A stretch of DNA of 64,000 nucleotides from Streptomyces sp. NBC_00510 (GCA_036013505.1 CP107851.1:5544001-5608000); one strand, 5' to 3'; shown: positions 1-8,920, numbered from the stretch's first letter. Notes: a model not told the origin generated them from the sequence alone. Made by a program: numbers and translations.

Positions 1-12
1 CCCCGGGCCGCC

Positions 13-420
13 TCAGGACGTGCCCGCTCCGGCGTCGTAGCGCTCGCGGGCCTCGACGACCTCCTCGATGTGCTCCTCCGCCCAGTCCTTCACGGCGGAG
101 AACAGCACGGCCAGGCTCTCGCCCAGCGGCGTCAGCGCGTAGTCCACCCGCACGGGCACGGACGGCGTGACGGTCCGCTCGACCAGTCCGTCCCGCTCCA
201 GGGTACGCAGCGTCTGCGTGAGCATCTTCTGGCTGACGCCCGCGATGCGGCGGCCCAGGTCGCTGTAACGCTGCGGGCCGTCCTTGAGCGCGGCCATGAG
301 CAGGCCGGCCCACTTGTCGCTGATCCGGATGAGCAACTGGTTCGTCGGGCAGCCCTTCATGAACGCGTTGTAGGCCGCGCGGGCCTCCTCGCGCCGCTGG
401 GACGCGGTGGTCGTCGCCAT
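13..420 (-). CDS. HxlR-family (DUF24) winged-helix regulator
   Basis: A 135-residue transcription factor. The HxlR winged helix spans about residues 24-110 (IRISDKWAGLLMAALKDGP, then SQKMLTQTLRTLERDGLVER as recognition helix and wing). A cysteine sits just before the fold (MKGCPTNQLL, Cys24), where YodB/QorR-type members of this family carry their redox-sensing thiol. The ATG follows a strong GGAGGGGAGC ribosome site. It is divergent from a quinone/zeta-crystallin-type reductase, the arrangement of QorR-Qor2 in Corynebacterium. Inference: it represses that gene and itself and is relieved by quinones or disulfide stress. Family is certain; the inducer is not. Confidence 0.9.
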   Translation of the reverse strand: MATTTASQRREEARAAYNAFMKGCPTNQLLIRISDKWAGLLMAALKDGPQRYSDLGRRIAGVSQKMLTQTLRTLERDGLVERTVTPSVPVRVDYALTPLGESLAVLFSAVKDWAEEHIEEVVEARERYDAGAGTS

Positions 421-448
421 GGGGGCTCCCCTCCGGACTCCTCGGTTC

Positions 449-493
449 GGTACGCACTTCCAGGTACGTACTTAGCCGGAGAGAGTAACTCTC
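449..493. promoter_or_regulatory. Candidate operator between HxlR and quinone reductase genes
   Basis: The divergent gap holds two direct copies of GGTACGYACTT (449-459 and 463-473, 14 bp apart) and a perfect 13-bp palindrome GAGAGTAACTCTC (481-493). Their place between the HxlR gene and the reductase suggests regulator binding and promoter overlap. No binding data. Confidence 0.5.
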
Positions 494-556
494 CCTAGGT
501 TTGTGATGACGGCGGGACCAGTCGCCGCACATCCTCAGGAACAGGGAGCTTCTGCC

Positions 557-1459
557 ATGCGTGCTGTCGTGATCAGGGAATTCGGCGGGCCCGAGGTGCT
601 GGAGGTCGCCGAGGTGCCGCTGCCCGAGCCGGGCCCGGGCGAGGTCCGGGTGCGGGTGGCCGCGGCCGGGGTCAACCCCGCCGACCTCGCCGTACGGGCC
701 GGTCTGCTCGGGGCCGGGGCACTGGTGCCCGGCAGCTTCCTCGGGCTGGGCTGGGACGTCGCGGGGACCGTGGACGCGGTCGGCGCCGGGGTCTCCGTCC
801 CCGTGCCGGGCACGGCCGTCGTGGGTGCGGTGGGCGGGTTCGGGCAGCGGACCAAGGCGCACGCCGAGTACGTCGTGCTGGGCGCGGACGCCCTCGCCGC
901 GGCCCCCTCGTCCGTCGACCCCGTCCACGCCGCCACCCTCCCGACCAACGCCCTCACCGCCGACCAGGCGCTCGGCCTGCTGGCCGCCCGCCCCGGCGAC
1001 CGCGTGCTGGTCACCGGCGCCGCGGGCGCGGTCGGGGGCTACGCCGTCCAGCTGGCCCGCCACGCGGGGCTGCACGTCGTCGCACTGGCCCGCCCCGCCG
1101 ACCTCCCGCTGCTGCGGGAACTGGGCGCCGACGAGGCCGTGTCGTCCCTGGACGGCGTCCGGGTCGACGCCGCCCTCGACGCGGCGGCGCTCGGCGCCCC
1201 CGTCCTCGCGGCCGTACCGGACGGCGGCGGCTACGTCACCGTCCGGCCCGACGCGGTGCCCGCCGCCGTGCGCGGCATCCGGGTCGCCGCCGTGCAGGTC
1301 CAGCCGGACGGCGGGCGCCTCGCGGAACTCGTGGCCCTGCTGGACCGGGGCGTGCTCACCACGCGGGTGGCCGACACCTACCCGCTGGAGGAGGCCGCGA
1401 AGGCCCACGCGCGCCTCGCGGAGGGGGGCGTGCGGGGGAGGCTCGTGCTGGTGCCGTGA
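557..1459 (+). CDS. NADPH:quinone reductase-like MDR oxidoreductase
   Basis: A 300-residue zinc-independent medium-chain dehydrogenase/reductase of the quinone oxidoreductase group. The N-terminal GroES-like domain begins MRAVVIREFGGPEVLEV. The Rossmann domain carries VTGAAGAVGGYAVQLARHAG (about residues 153-172), the AxxGxxG dinucleotide motif. The zinc-ligand cysteines of alcohol dehydrogenases are absent. The ATG at 557, preceded by AGGGAGCT, is preferred to an in-frame ATG at 503 because the conserved fold begins there. Likely reduces quinones or other electrophiles with NADPH, under the divergent HxlR regulator. Confidence 0.88.
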   Translation: MRAVVIREFGGPEVLEVAEVPLPEPGPGEVRVRVAAAGVNPADLAVRAGLLGAGALVPGSFLGLGWDVAGTVDAVGAGVSVPVPGTAVVGAVGGFGQRTKAHAEYVVLGADALAAAPSSVDPVHAATLPTNALTADQALGLLAARPGDRVLVTGAAGAVGGYAVQLARHAGLHVVALARPADLPLLRELGADEAVSSLDGVRVDAALDAAALGAPVLAAVPDGGGYVTVRPDAVPAAVRGIRVAAVQVQPDGGRLAELVALLDRGVLTTRVADTYPLEEAAKAHARLAEGGVRGRLVLVP

Positions 1460-1589
1460 CCCTGGTGCCGGCGACCGGAGGCGCTTCATCGTTTCGAGTG
1501 AATGTGCGATCGGGGCGCCCCGGACGGGCGGCGGCTGCGTGAGAATCGGAGCTGTCGTCAGTCGCGTGTGCGGAGCCCCTGGAGGACCG

Positions 1590-2168
1590 ATGAGCTCACA
1601 GCCCCACTGGGCGCCTCGGGCGGCCGCCGGTTCGTACGCGCCGGACGACCCGGAAACCGCGCTCAAGTACGCGATCCGGCACCACGGGGGGGACCGGGTG
1701 CAGATCGTCGAGGGGGTCATCCAGCAAGTGGTGCCACCTACGTGGGGGCATGAGAAGGCCGCAGCCATGATCCGTCGGCAGATCGACCCCGTCGTGAAGA
1801 AGATGGGCTGCCTCTCGGGCTCGGGGAACCTGGACCTTCCCGGCAGTGGCAACTGGTACGTGCCGGACCTGGCCGTCGTGCCGGAAGACCTGGCGGAAGC
1901 CGACGCTCTCGTCCCCCACCAGACCTTGCTGGTGGTGGAAGTCACCTCCGAGTCCAACGGCGACACCGACCGGATCGTCAAACGCCGCCGCTACGCCGAG
2001 TACGGCGCCCCGCTGTACCTCCTCGTCGACCGGCAGGAGCGCAGCTGCACCCTGTACGCGGAGCCGGGGGAGCTCGGCTACCGGGTGGTGGACGGCCCGC
2101 ACCCCTTCGGCACGCCGCTGCGGCTGCCCGAGCCCTTCGGACTGGAGCTGGACACCGCGGAGTTCTGA
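1590..2168 (+). CDS. Uma2-family (DUF820) restriction-endonuclease-fold protein
   Basis: A 192-residue protein of the Uma2 family, a PD-(D/E)XK nuclease fold that is very abundant in Streptomyces and cyanobacteria and of unknown substrate. Visible active-site elements are VPDLAVVPED, LLVVEVTSESN and the lysine in RIVKRRRYAEYG, followed by YLLVDR. The ATG has GGAGGA five bases upstream. Stands alone, without a methylase or transposase partner, so it is not evidence of a restriction system. Confidence 0.85.
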   Translation: MSSQPHWAPRAAAGSYAPDDPETALKYAIRHHGGDRVQIVEGVIQQVVPPTWGHEKAAAMIRRQIDPVVKKMGCLSGSGNLDLPGSGNWYVPDLAVVPEDLAEADALVPHQTLLVVEVTSESNGDTDRIVKRRRYAEYGAPLYLLVDRQERSCTLYAEPGELGYRVVDGPHPFGTPLRLPEPFGLELDTAEF

Positions 2169-2198
2169 GGTCCCACCCTTCCCGCGGCCCGTCGCGTC

Positions 2199-2276
2199 AC
2201 AGCCCGCCCGCCTTACAGCCCGCCCGCCTCACAGCCCGCCCGCCTTACAGCCCGCCCGCCTCACAGCCCGTCCGCC
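2199..2276. repeat. 16-bp tandem repeat carrying stop codons at a gene 3' end
   Basis: Four exact-length units of ACAGCCCGCCCGCCTY (2199, 2215, 2231, 2247) alternate TT/TC at the end, followed by a partial fifth (2263-2276) with one change. The last units run into the 3' end of the FAD/Fe-S dehydrogenase gene. Read on the minus strand, each unit GGCGGGCGGGCTGTRA ends in TGA or TAA. Confidence 0.95.
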
Positions 2277-5026
2277 AGCAGCTCCGCGAGGTGCCGGGCG
2301 CGCACCCCGCCGAGCTGGGCGAGCTGGGTGCGGCAGGAGAAGCCGTCCGCCAGGACGGCCGTGCCGGGGCGGGCGGCGCGGACGGCGGGCAGCAGACGCT
2401 CCTCGGCGCAGGCGACGGAGACCTCGTAATGGCCACGCTCGAAGCCGAAGTTCCCGGCCAGGCCGCAGCAGCCGGAGGCCAGGGCGCCGGTGAGGCCCGC
2501 GCGGGAGCGCAGCCGGCGCTCGGCGGCGTCGCCCAGGACGGCGTGCTGGTGGCAGTGGGTCTGGCCGGTGACCGCCCGGTCGAGGCGGGGCGGCGTCCAG
2601 CCGGGGGCCCGCTCCTCCAGCACCTGCGCGAAGGTGCGTACGGAACCGGCCAGGGCCGCCGCCTCGTCGGTGCCCAGGAGTTCGGGCAGATCGGTGCGGA
2701 GCGCCGCCGCGCAGCTCGGCTCCAGGACGACGACGGGATGACCGGCGGCCACCACGGGAGCCATCCGCCGGACCGTGCGGCGCATCACCTGCCGGGCCCG
2801 GTCGAGGCGGCCGGTCGAGACCCAGGTCAGGCCGCAGCAGACGCGTCCCGGTGGCAGCACGACGCGCAATCCGGCCGCCCGTAGGACGTGTACGGCGGCG
2901 CGACCGACCTCGGGGGAGAAGCGGTCGGTGAAGGTGTCCGGCCACAGCACCACGGTCCCTCCCGCCTCCGGCGCGGGTTCCTGCCGCCGCCACCAGCGCA
3001 CGAAGGACTCCTCGGCCAGCGGCGGCAGTTCCCGCTCGGGCGCGACGCCCGCCGTCCGCTTGGCCAGGGCGGCCAGCGGCCGTACCCGTGCCAGGGCGTT
3101 CACGGTCCCGGCGAGCGGGGTCGCCGCGCGCAGCCACGTCGGCAGCCCGCCCATCAGGTAGTGCGAGGCGGGCCGCGGCCGCCGCCGGTAGTGGTGGTGG
3201 AGGAACTCCGCCTTGTAGGTGGCCATGTCGACGCCGACCGGGCAGTCCGAGCGGCAGCCCTTGCAGGACAGGCAGAGGTCCAGGGCGTCCAGGACCTCGG
3301 GCGAGCGCCAGCCGCCGGTGACGATCTCGCCGGCGAGCATCTCGTGCAGCAGCCGGGCCCGGCCTCGGGTGGAGTGCCGCTCCTCGCGCGTCGCCCGGTA
3401 CGAGGGGCACATGACGCCCGACGCCGGACCCCCGTCCGTGTCACGGCACTTGGCGACGCCGACGCAGCGGCGCACCGCCGCCGAGAAGTCCCCGCCGTCG
3501 TGGGGGTAGCCGAAGGCGACGTCGACCGGCCGGCGCGGCAGGACGGCGAAGCGCAGATGGGCGTCGAGCGGTTCGGGCCGCACCAGCATGCCGGGGTTGA
3601 GGCCGCCCGCCGGGTCCAGCGCGTCCTTGAACCGGCCGAAGAGTGCGACCAGTTCGTCCCCGTACATCCTGGGCAGCAGCTCGGCGCGGGCCTGCCCGTC
3701 GCCGTGCTCCCCGGACAGCGAGCCGCCGTGCGCGACGACGAGCTGCGCGACGTCCTCGGAGAAGCGGCGGAAGCGGGCCACACCCGCCGCGTCGAGCAGG
3801 TCGAAGTCGATGCGCACATGGATGCAGCCGTCGCCGAAGTGCCCGTACGGCGCCCCGCGCAGTCCGTGCCCGCGCAGCAGCGCGCGGAAGTCGCGCAGGT
3901 AGGCGCCGAGCCGTGCGGGCGGCACGGCGCAGTCCTCCCAGCCCGGCCAGGCCTCCGTCCCGTCCGGCATCCGGGTGGCGGTGCCGGCTGCCTCCTCGCG
4001 GATCCGCCACAGCGTGCGCTGCGCGACGGGGTCGGTCACGACGACCGAGTCGCCCGCGTCGGCGAGCCGCCGCAGCGCCTCCGCCTCGCCGGTGCCGGGC
4101 ATCTCGACGAAGAGCCACGCGCCGCCCCGCGGCAGCAGCCCGGCGGCCTCCCCGCCCACCAGGTCGGCGGCCATGCCCTCCACCGTCAGCGGGCCGAACG
4201 GCAGCAGGCCGTTCGCGGCGTCGGCGGCGGCGCCTTCGTCCGGGTAGCCGAGGACGACCAGGACGCGCACCGGGGGCGCGGGCACCAGCCGGACCTCGGC
4301 CTCCGTGATGACGGCGAGCGTGCCCTCGCTGCCGGTCAGGGCCCGGGCCAGGTCCCGGCCGCGTTCGGGGAGCAGGGCGTCGAGGGCGTAGCCGGAGATG
4401 CGGCGGGGGAGCTGCTGCGGGTAGCCGGTGCGCAGCAGGGCGAGATGGCCGTCCACCAGTTCCCGCAGGTCGGCGCGGAGCGGCTCGGCGGTGCGCAGCG
4501 GCTCGCCGCCGTAGGTGAGGCACTCCAGGGCCCGGACGTTGTCGGCGGTGGTGCCCCAGGCGACGGAGTGCGGGCCGCACGCGTTGTTGCCGATCATGCC
4601 GCCAAGGGTGCAGCGGCTGTGCGTGGACGGATCGGGGCCGAAGGTCAGCCCGTGCGCGGCGGCGGCGCGCCGCAGGTCGTCCAAAACCACTCCCGGCTGC
4701 ACACGGGCCGTCAACGCCTCGGGGCTGAGTGACACGATCCGGTGCATGTGCCGGGTGAAGTCGAGGACGACCCCGGTGCCCGTCGCCTGCCCGGCGATCG
4801 ACGTGCCGCCGCCGCGCGGCACCACCGGCACCCCGTGCGCCCGGCACACGGCGAGCGCCGCGGCCACGTCGTCGGCGTCGCGCGGCGCGACCACGGCCAC
4901 CGGGACGCGCCGGTAGTTGGACGCGTCCATCGTGGTCAGCGCCCTGCTCTGCGGGTCGAAGGAGACCTCGCCCCGCACCGCCCGCTCCAGCTCGCGGCGC
5001 AGTCCGTGCCGCAGATCGTCCGCCAT
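2261..5026 (-). CDS. FAD- and Fe-S-containing D-2-hydroxyacid (lactate/glycolate) dehydrogenase
   Basis: A 921-residue fusion of a GlcD-type FAD-binding domain (PCMH fold: VPVVPRGGGTSIAGQATG, about residue 70; GGMIGNNACGPHS about 140) and a GlcF-type Fe-S/CCG domain. The second half has two 4Fe-4S cysteine groups (CVGVAKC...GVMCPSYRAT and CLSCKGCRSDCPVGVD) and two CCG repeats (GRVCCGLTWVS, ASGCCGLAGNFGFE). Such enzymes oxidise D-lactate or related 2-hydroxyacids at the membrane and pass electrons to quinone. The start at 5026 (MADDLRHGL) is chosen over 5095 because the upstream stretch is arginine-rich and unconserved. The monocistronic gene ends in a 16-bp minisatellite. Confidence 0.9.
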   Translation of the reverse strand: MADDLRHGLRRELERAVRGEVSFDPQSRALTTMDASNYRRVPVAVVAPRDADDVAAALAVCRAHGVPVVPRGGGTSIAGQATGTGVVLDFTRHMHRIVSLSPEALTARVQPGVVLDDLRRAAAAHGLTFGPDPSTHSRCTLGGMIGNNACGPHSVAWGTTADNVRALECLTYGGEPLRTAEPLRADLRELVDGHLALLRTGYPQQLPRRISGYALDALLPERGRDLARALTGSEGTLAVITEAEVRLVPAPPVRVLVVLGYPDEGAAADAANGLLPFGPLTVEGMAADLVGGEAAGLLPRGGAWLFVEMPGTGEAEALRRLADAGDSVVVTDPVAQRTLWRIREEAAGTATRMPDGTEAWPGWEDCAVPPARLGAYLRDFRALLRGHGLRGAPYGHFGDGCIHVRIDFDLLDAAGVARFRRFSEDVAQLVVAHGGSLSGEHGDGQARAELLPRMYGDELVALFGRFKDALDPAGGLNPGMLVRPEPLDAHLRFAVLPRRPVDVAFGYPHDGGDFSAAVRRCVGVAKCRDTDGGPASGVMCPSYRATREERHSTRGRARLLHEMLAGEIVTGGWRSPEVLDALDLCLSCKGCRSDCPVGVDMATYKAEFLHHHYRRRPRPASHYLMGGLPTWLRAATPLAGTVNALARVRPLAALAKRTAGVAPERELPPLAEESFVRWWRRQEPAPEAGGTVVLWPDTFTDRFSPEVGRAAVHVLRAAGLRVVLPPGRVCCGLTWVSTGRLDRARQVMRRTVRRMAPVVAAGHPVVVLEPSCAAALRTDLPELLGTDEAAALAGSVRTFAQVLEERAPGWTPPRLDRAVTGQTHCHQHAVLGDAAERRLRSRAGLTGALASGCCGLAGNFGFERGHYEVSVACAEERLLPAVRAARPGTAVLADGFSCRTQLAQLGGVRARHLAELLADGL

Positions 5027-5112
5027 GCCCCTCAGCCTGCCCCACCGCGCCGCATGTCTCACCGGATGGACCGGAGCCCGTAACCGGGTCGTCACGCACT
5101 ACGCTGCGAGAC

Positions 5113-6231
5113 GTGGCCGAGATCCAGATTCCCGCTGACATCAAGCCCGCCGACGGACGATTCGGTTCGGGCCCCTCCAAGGTGCGGCCCGAGGCGCTCA
5201 GCGCCCTGGCCGCGACCGGCACCTCGCTGATGGGCACCTCTCACCGGCAGGCGCCGGTGAAGGACCTGGTCGGCCGGGTCCGGGACGGCATCCGTGAGCT
5301 CTTCTCGCTTCCTGAGGGCTACGAGGTGGTGCTCGGCAACGGCGGCTCCACCGCCTTCTGGGACATCGCCACCCACGGGCTCATCGAGCGCAAGTCGCAG
5401 CACCTCAGCTTCGGCGAGTTCTCCTCCAAGTTCGCCAAGGCGGCCAAGCTGGCGCCGTGGCTGGACGAGCCGACCGTGATCTCCGCCGATCCGGGCACGC
5501 ACCCCGAGGCGGCCGCCGAGGCCGGCGTGGACGTCTACGCCTTCACCCACAACGAGACCTCCACCGGTGTCGCGATGCCGCTGCGGCGCGTGGCCGGCGC
5601 CGACGAGGGCGCCCTCGTCCTGGTCGACGCCACCTCCGGCGCGGGCGGCCTGCCGGTCGACATCGCCGAGACCGACGTCTACTACTTCGCCCCGCAGAAG
5701 TCCTTCGCCGCCGACGGCGGGCTGTGGATCGCCGCGTTCTCCCCGGCCGCGCTGGAGCGCGCCGCGCGGATCGCCGCGTCCGGCCGCCACATCCCGGCCT
5801 TCTTCGACCTGCCGACCGCGATCGACAACTCGGGCAAGAACCAGACGTACAACACCCCCGCGCTCGCCACCCTGTTCCTGCTGAACGACCAGCTGGAGTG
5901 GATCAACGGCCAGGGCGGCCTGGACTGGGCCGTCGCGCGCACCGCCGACTCCTCCTCGCGTCTGTACACCTGGGCCGAGGACTCCAAGTACGCCACCCCG
6001 TTCGTCACCGACCCGGCCAAGCGCTCCCAGGTCGTCGGCACGATCGACTTCAACGACGAGGTCGACGCGGCGGTGATCGCCAAGGTGCTGCGCGCCAACG
6101 GCGTCGTCGACACCGAGCCGTACCGCAAGCTGGGCCGCAACCAGCTGCGCGTCGCGATGTTCCCGGCCGTGGAGCCGGCGGACGTCGAGGCCCTGACCGC
6201 CTGCGTCGACTTCGTCGTCGAGCGGCTCTGA
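5113..6231 (+). CDS. serC: Phosphoserine aminotransferase
   Basis: A 372-residue class-V PLP aminotransferase of the actinobacterial SerC type. It converts 3-phosphohydroxypyruvate and glutamate to O-phosphoserine in serine (and pyridoxine) synthesis. Visible features are RFGSGPSKVRPEAL, GTSHRQ, the glycine-rich NGGSTAFWD and the PLP-lysine region YFAPQKSFAADGG (about residue 197). The GTG start has no convincing Shine-Dalgarno sequence. A TANNNT hexamer (TACGCT, 5100-5105) ends seven bases before it, so a leaderless transcript is possible. It is convergent with the next gene across a strong palindrome. Confidence 0.96.
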   Translation: MAEIQIPADIKPADGRFGSGPSKVRPEALSALAATGTSLMGTSHRQAPVKDLVGRVRDGIRELFSLPEGYEVVLGNGGSTAFWDIATHGLIERKSQHLSFGEFSSKFAKAAKLAPWLDEPTVISADPGTHPEAAAEAGVDVYAFTHNETSTGVAMPLRRVAGADEGALVLVDATSGAGGLPVDIAETDVYYFAPQKSFAADGGLWIAAFSPAALERAARIAASGRHIPAFFDLPTAIDNSGKNQTYNTPALATLFLLNDQLEWINGQGGLDWAVARTADSSSRLYTWAEDSKYATPFVTDPAKRSQVVGTIDFNDEVDAAVIAKVLRANGVVDTEPYRKLGRNQLRVAMFPAVEPADVEALTACVDFVVERL

Positions 6232-6261
6232 ACCCGGGCCCCACGGGGCCACCACCGCCGG

Positions 6262-6285
6262 CGGGCGGGGCGATCGCCCCGCCCG
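6262..6285. terminator. Perfect 24-bp GC palindrome between convergent genes
   Basis: A 24-bp perfect palindrome centred on GCGATCGC, with arms CGGGCGGGGC and GCCCCGCCCG and a GATC tip, lies between the ends of serC (+) and the secreted-protein gene (-). Probably a bidirectional terminator; no U-tract, as usual in Streptomyces. Confidence 0.7.
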
Positions 6286-6304
6286 TCCGCGTTCCCGGGG
6301 CGCC

Positions 6305-7321
6305 TCAGCGCTCCCGGCGCAGCAACCGGCGCACCCCCACCAGCAACGCGGCGACCGCGGCCAGGGTGACGGCGCCCAGCGCGAACTGCCGTGTCGAACC
6401 CGCCTCGTCCGCGCCGGAACCGGCGGCGGCCGCCGAGGAACTCCCCGACGGCCCGGGGGAGGAGGAGGCGGCACGGCGGGCCGCGTCGGGCAGGTCGTCC
6501 CCGCTCAGCGGCACGCGCCAGACCTCGCTGTCCGTGCCCTCGCTGCCGTACATCAGGGCCCGGCCGTCCGGGGTGAAGGCGACGGACTCGCCCTGCCGCT
6601 GCAGCGGCACGTGCATTTGGTCGATCCGGCGCGCCGTGCCGTCGGCCCAGCGGTACATCAGGGCGCCGAAGTAGCCGCGCAGCACCAGCCGGCTGCCGTC
6701 CGGGGAGAAGGCGCCGTCGGTGATCCACAGCGGGATGGCCGCGACGCGCCGGAAGACGTTGGTGCCGCTCGCGGAGAGCTTCTCCGGGCCCTCGTAGAGG
6801 CCGCCGCCGTCCTCGTTCTTGCTCGCGATGTACACCCGCCCTGACGTGGGGTCGACCATCATCGCCTCGGCGTTGCGCGGGCCGCCGTCGTACTTGACGG
6901 TGTACTGCGTCGCGGTCACCGTCCGGTCCGTCAGCCGTTCCGGCTCCGGGAAGCGGTAGATCCACACGTGCGGCCAGGAGCCGTCGAGGTTGTCGCCGAT
7001 GTCGCCGACGTACAGGGCCCCGTCCGGGCCCATCGAGATCGCCTCGACGTCGCGCGGGCTGCCCACGCCGCGCAGGGTGACGGTGGCGACCGTCTTGCCC
7101 GTCGCGGAGTCGACGGCGTAGACGTACGGGCCGTCGTCGCTGTCGTTGTGCGTCCAGTAGACGCCCTTGTGGAGGCGGCTGGCGACCAGGCCGCTCGACT
7201 CGGTGATCCGCGGGTCCGACATCGTGAAGGCCGCGGACTCCCCGTCGTCGGCGGCCGCGCTGCCGACGAGGGGACCCATGACGAGGACGGAGGCCGCGGC
7301 CGCGGCGAGCAGTGGGCGCAT
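6305..7321 (-). CDS. Secreted, C-terminally membrane-anchored beta-propeller protein
   Basis: A 338-residue protein. Signal peptide about residues 1-24 (VLVMGPLVGSAAADD). A WD40/YVTN-like propeller follows (YVYAVDSATGKTVATVTL, GALYVGDIGDN, GRVYIASKNEDGGGLY, ALMYGSEGTDSEVWRV). Then come a Ser/Ala/Gly/Pro linker (about 272-303), a hydrophobic helix and RRLLRRER. This is a cell-wall-type layout, but no LPXTG or LAXTG sortase motif is present, so the tail should hold it in the membrane. Function unknown; no partner gene is adjacent. Confidence 0.8.
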   Translation of the reverse strand: MRPLLAAAAASVLVMGPLVGSAAADDGESAAFTMSDPRITESSGLVASRLHKGVYWTHNDSDDGPYVYAVDSATGKTVATVTLRGVGSPRDVEAISMGPDGALYVGDIGDNLDGSWPHVWIYRFPEPERLTDRTVTATQYTVKYDGGPRNAEAMMVDPTSGRVYIASKNEDGGGLYEGPEKLSASGTNVFRRVAAIPLWITDGAFSPDGSRLVLRGYFGALMYRWADGTARRIDQMHVPLQRQGESVAFTPDGRALMYGSEGTDSEVWRVPLSGDDLPDAARRAASSSPGPSGSSSAAAAGSGADEAGSTRQFALGAVTLAAVAALLVGVRRLLRRER

Positions 7322-7346
7322 GCGCCAAGCCTGCCAGGTGGACGGC

Positions 7347-7952
7347 TCAGGCGAAGTCGAGGCCGCCGGTGCGGCTGCGCTTCAGTTCGAAGAAGGTGGG
7401 GTGGCCGGCAAGCGCCCGGACCCCGTCGAAGAGCCGCGCCGCCTCCTCGCCGCGCGGGATCGAGGTGAGGACGGGGCCGAAGAAGGCGGCCCCGTCGATG
7501 TGCAGGGTGGGCGTGCCGACCTCCTCCCCGACCGGGTCCATGCCCTCGTGGTGGCTCCTGCGCAGTTCCTCGTCGTACGCGGTGCCGCCCGCGGCCTCCG
7601 CCAGCTCCGGCGGCAGGCCCGCCTCCGCCAGCGCCTCGCGCAGCACCTCGTCGGAGGCCGGGCGGTCCTGCACGTGCAGCCGGGTGCCGAGCGCCGTGTA
7701 CAGCTCGCGCAGCACGTGCTCCCCGTGGTGCCGTGCGGCGGCGACGCACACCCGTACCGGGCCCCAGCCGGTGCTCAGCAGCCGCTCGTAGCGCTCGGGC
7801 AGGCCTTCGCGGCCCTCGTTGAGCACGGACAGGCTCATCACCCGGAAGCGCAGGCGCAGTTCGCGTTCCCCCTCCACCTCCAGGATCCAGCGGGAGGTGA
7901 TCCAGGCGAAGGGGCAGATGGGGTCGAAGTAGAAGTCCACCGAGTGCGTCAT
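7347..7952 (-). CDS. DsbA-family oxidoreductase, mycothiol-dependent nitroreductase-like
   Basis: A 201-residue thioredoxin-fold DsbA-like protein close to the Rv2466c (mycothiol-dependent nitroreductase) family. The N-terminal motif FYFDPICPFAWITSRW holds a single active-site cysteine (CPFAW in place of CPHC). A C-terminal thioredoxin element GTPTLHIDGAAFFGPV follows. The ATG at 7952 is preferred to a GTG nine bases upstream because AGGGTGAC is then well spaced. Probably cytoplasmic, reducing substrates with mycothiol. Confidence 0.85.
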   Translation of the reverse strand: MTHSVDFYFDPICPFAWITSRWILEVEGERELRLRFRVMSLSVLNEGREGLPERYERLLSTGWGPVRVCVAAARHHGEHVLRELYTALGTRLHVQDRPASDEVLREALAEAGLPPELAEAAGGTAYDEELRRSHHEGMDPVGEEVGTPTLHIDGAAFFGPVLTSIPRGEEAARLFDGVRALAGHPTFFELKRSRTGGLDFA

Positions 7953-8128
7953 GCCCGTCACCCTAGGAGCGGAACGGCCCGCTCAGCAGGGCCATTCGAT
8001 GGCTTGTCCGCTGGGCCAATCGCAGTGGCCGCACGGCTTTCCCGGCCCTGCGGCAGTGACGGTGCTAACACCGCCGGACCCGAGGTCAGGGCCCTGCCGG
8101 GGAGCTGGCGGGCTCTAAGATCCCCTCC

Positions 8129-8887
8129 ATGTCCAGTGCACCCCCCGGCCCCGGCGACGGGCCCCGCCGCACGCCCGGACGCCGCACGGCGTGGATGTTC
8201 GTCGGCGACTCCATGACGATCGGCAGCGCGGGGGAGCACACCTGGCGCTACCGCATGTGGCAGCACCTGCGGTCGCTGGGGACGGAGGGCGAGGACTTCG
8301 AGATCGTCGGCCCGCGGACCGCGCTGCACGACCCCGGTGCCGACGCGGCCGTCTCGCAGCGCTACGCCGACCCCGCCTTCCCCGTCTCCGCGCGCCGCCA
8401 CCTGGCCGGCTGGGGCGAGGGGTGGCTGCACATGGCGCCGCTCATCGAGGGCGCCGTGCGGGAGCACCGTCCCGACGTGCTGCTGGTCTCGCTGGGGCTG
8501 ATCGACCTCGGCTTCTACACCAACCCCGAGCAGACCGAGGCCAACGTGCGGCTGTTCGTCGGACGGGCACGGGCGGCCAACCCCCGTGTCGCCGCGGTGC
8601 TGCTGCCCGTCATACCCAACTCGCGCTGCGACCAGGACCCCGGATTCGGCGCACAGTGCGAGGAGTTCAACACCCGCCTGGCCAAGACCGTCGCCGACCT
8701 GGGCACCGCGGGTTCGCCGCTGCTGCTGGCCTCCCGCCCGGCCGGCTACGACATCACCCGGGACACCTACGACGGCACCCACCCCAACGCCTCCGGGGAG
8801 CACCGGCTGGCGGCCGCGTTCGCCGACGCCGCGCACCAGGCGTGGGGCCTGGGGGCGCCGTACCGACACCCCCTCAACTCCGCTTGA
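8129..8887 (+). CDS. SGNH/GDSL-family hydrolase
   Basis: A 252-residue esterase/lipase-like protein. Block I is WMFVGDSMTIGS (about residues 22-33, nucleophile Ser in GDS). Block V is TYDGTHPNASGEH (about 213-225, Asp and His of the triad). No signal peptide is obvious: the N-terminus is Pro/Arg-rich. The central part (LLVSLGLIDLGFY, LLPVIPNSRCDQDPGF) fits the flavodoxin-like SGNH core. Substrate unknown; transcribed in the direction of the aldo/keto reductase gene 33 bp downstream. Confidence 0.85.
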   Translation: MSSAPPGPGDGPRRTPGRRTAWMFVGDSMTIGSAGEHTWRYRMWQHLRSLGTEGEDFEIVGPRTALHDPGADAAVSQRYADPAFPVSARRHLAGWGEGWLHMAPLIEGAVREHRPDVLLVSLGLIDLGFYTNPEQTEANVRLFVGRARAANPRVAAVLLPVIPNSRCDQDPGFGAQCEEFNTRLAKTVADLGTAGSPLLLASRPAGYDITRDTYDGTHPNASGEHRLAAAFADAAHQAWGLGAPYRHPLNSA

Positions 8888-8920
8888 TTCGAGCGCACTC
8901 CAAGAGCTTGGCTGGTCCCC

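Noticed and set aside
2199..2276. Regular short repeats as a possible CRISPR array
   Set aside because: Units are contiguous without spacers and there are no cas genes; a tandem minisatellite. The same applies to 10404-10473.
2888..4732. 614-codon open frame antisense to the FAD/Fe-S dehydrogenase
   Set aside because: Low-complexity Arg/Gly/Ala translation with no domain, fully overlapping a clear enzyme gene; a GC-skew shadow frame.
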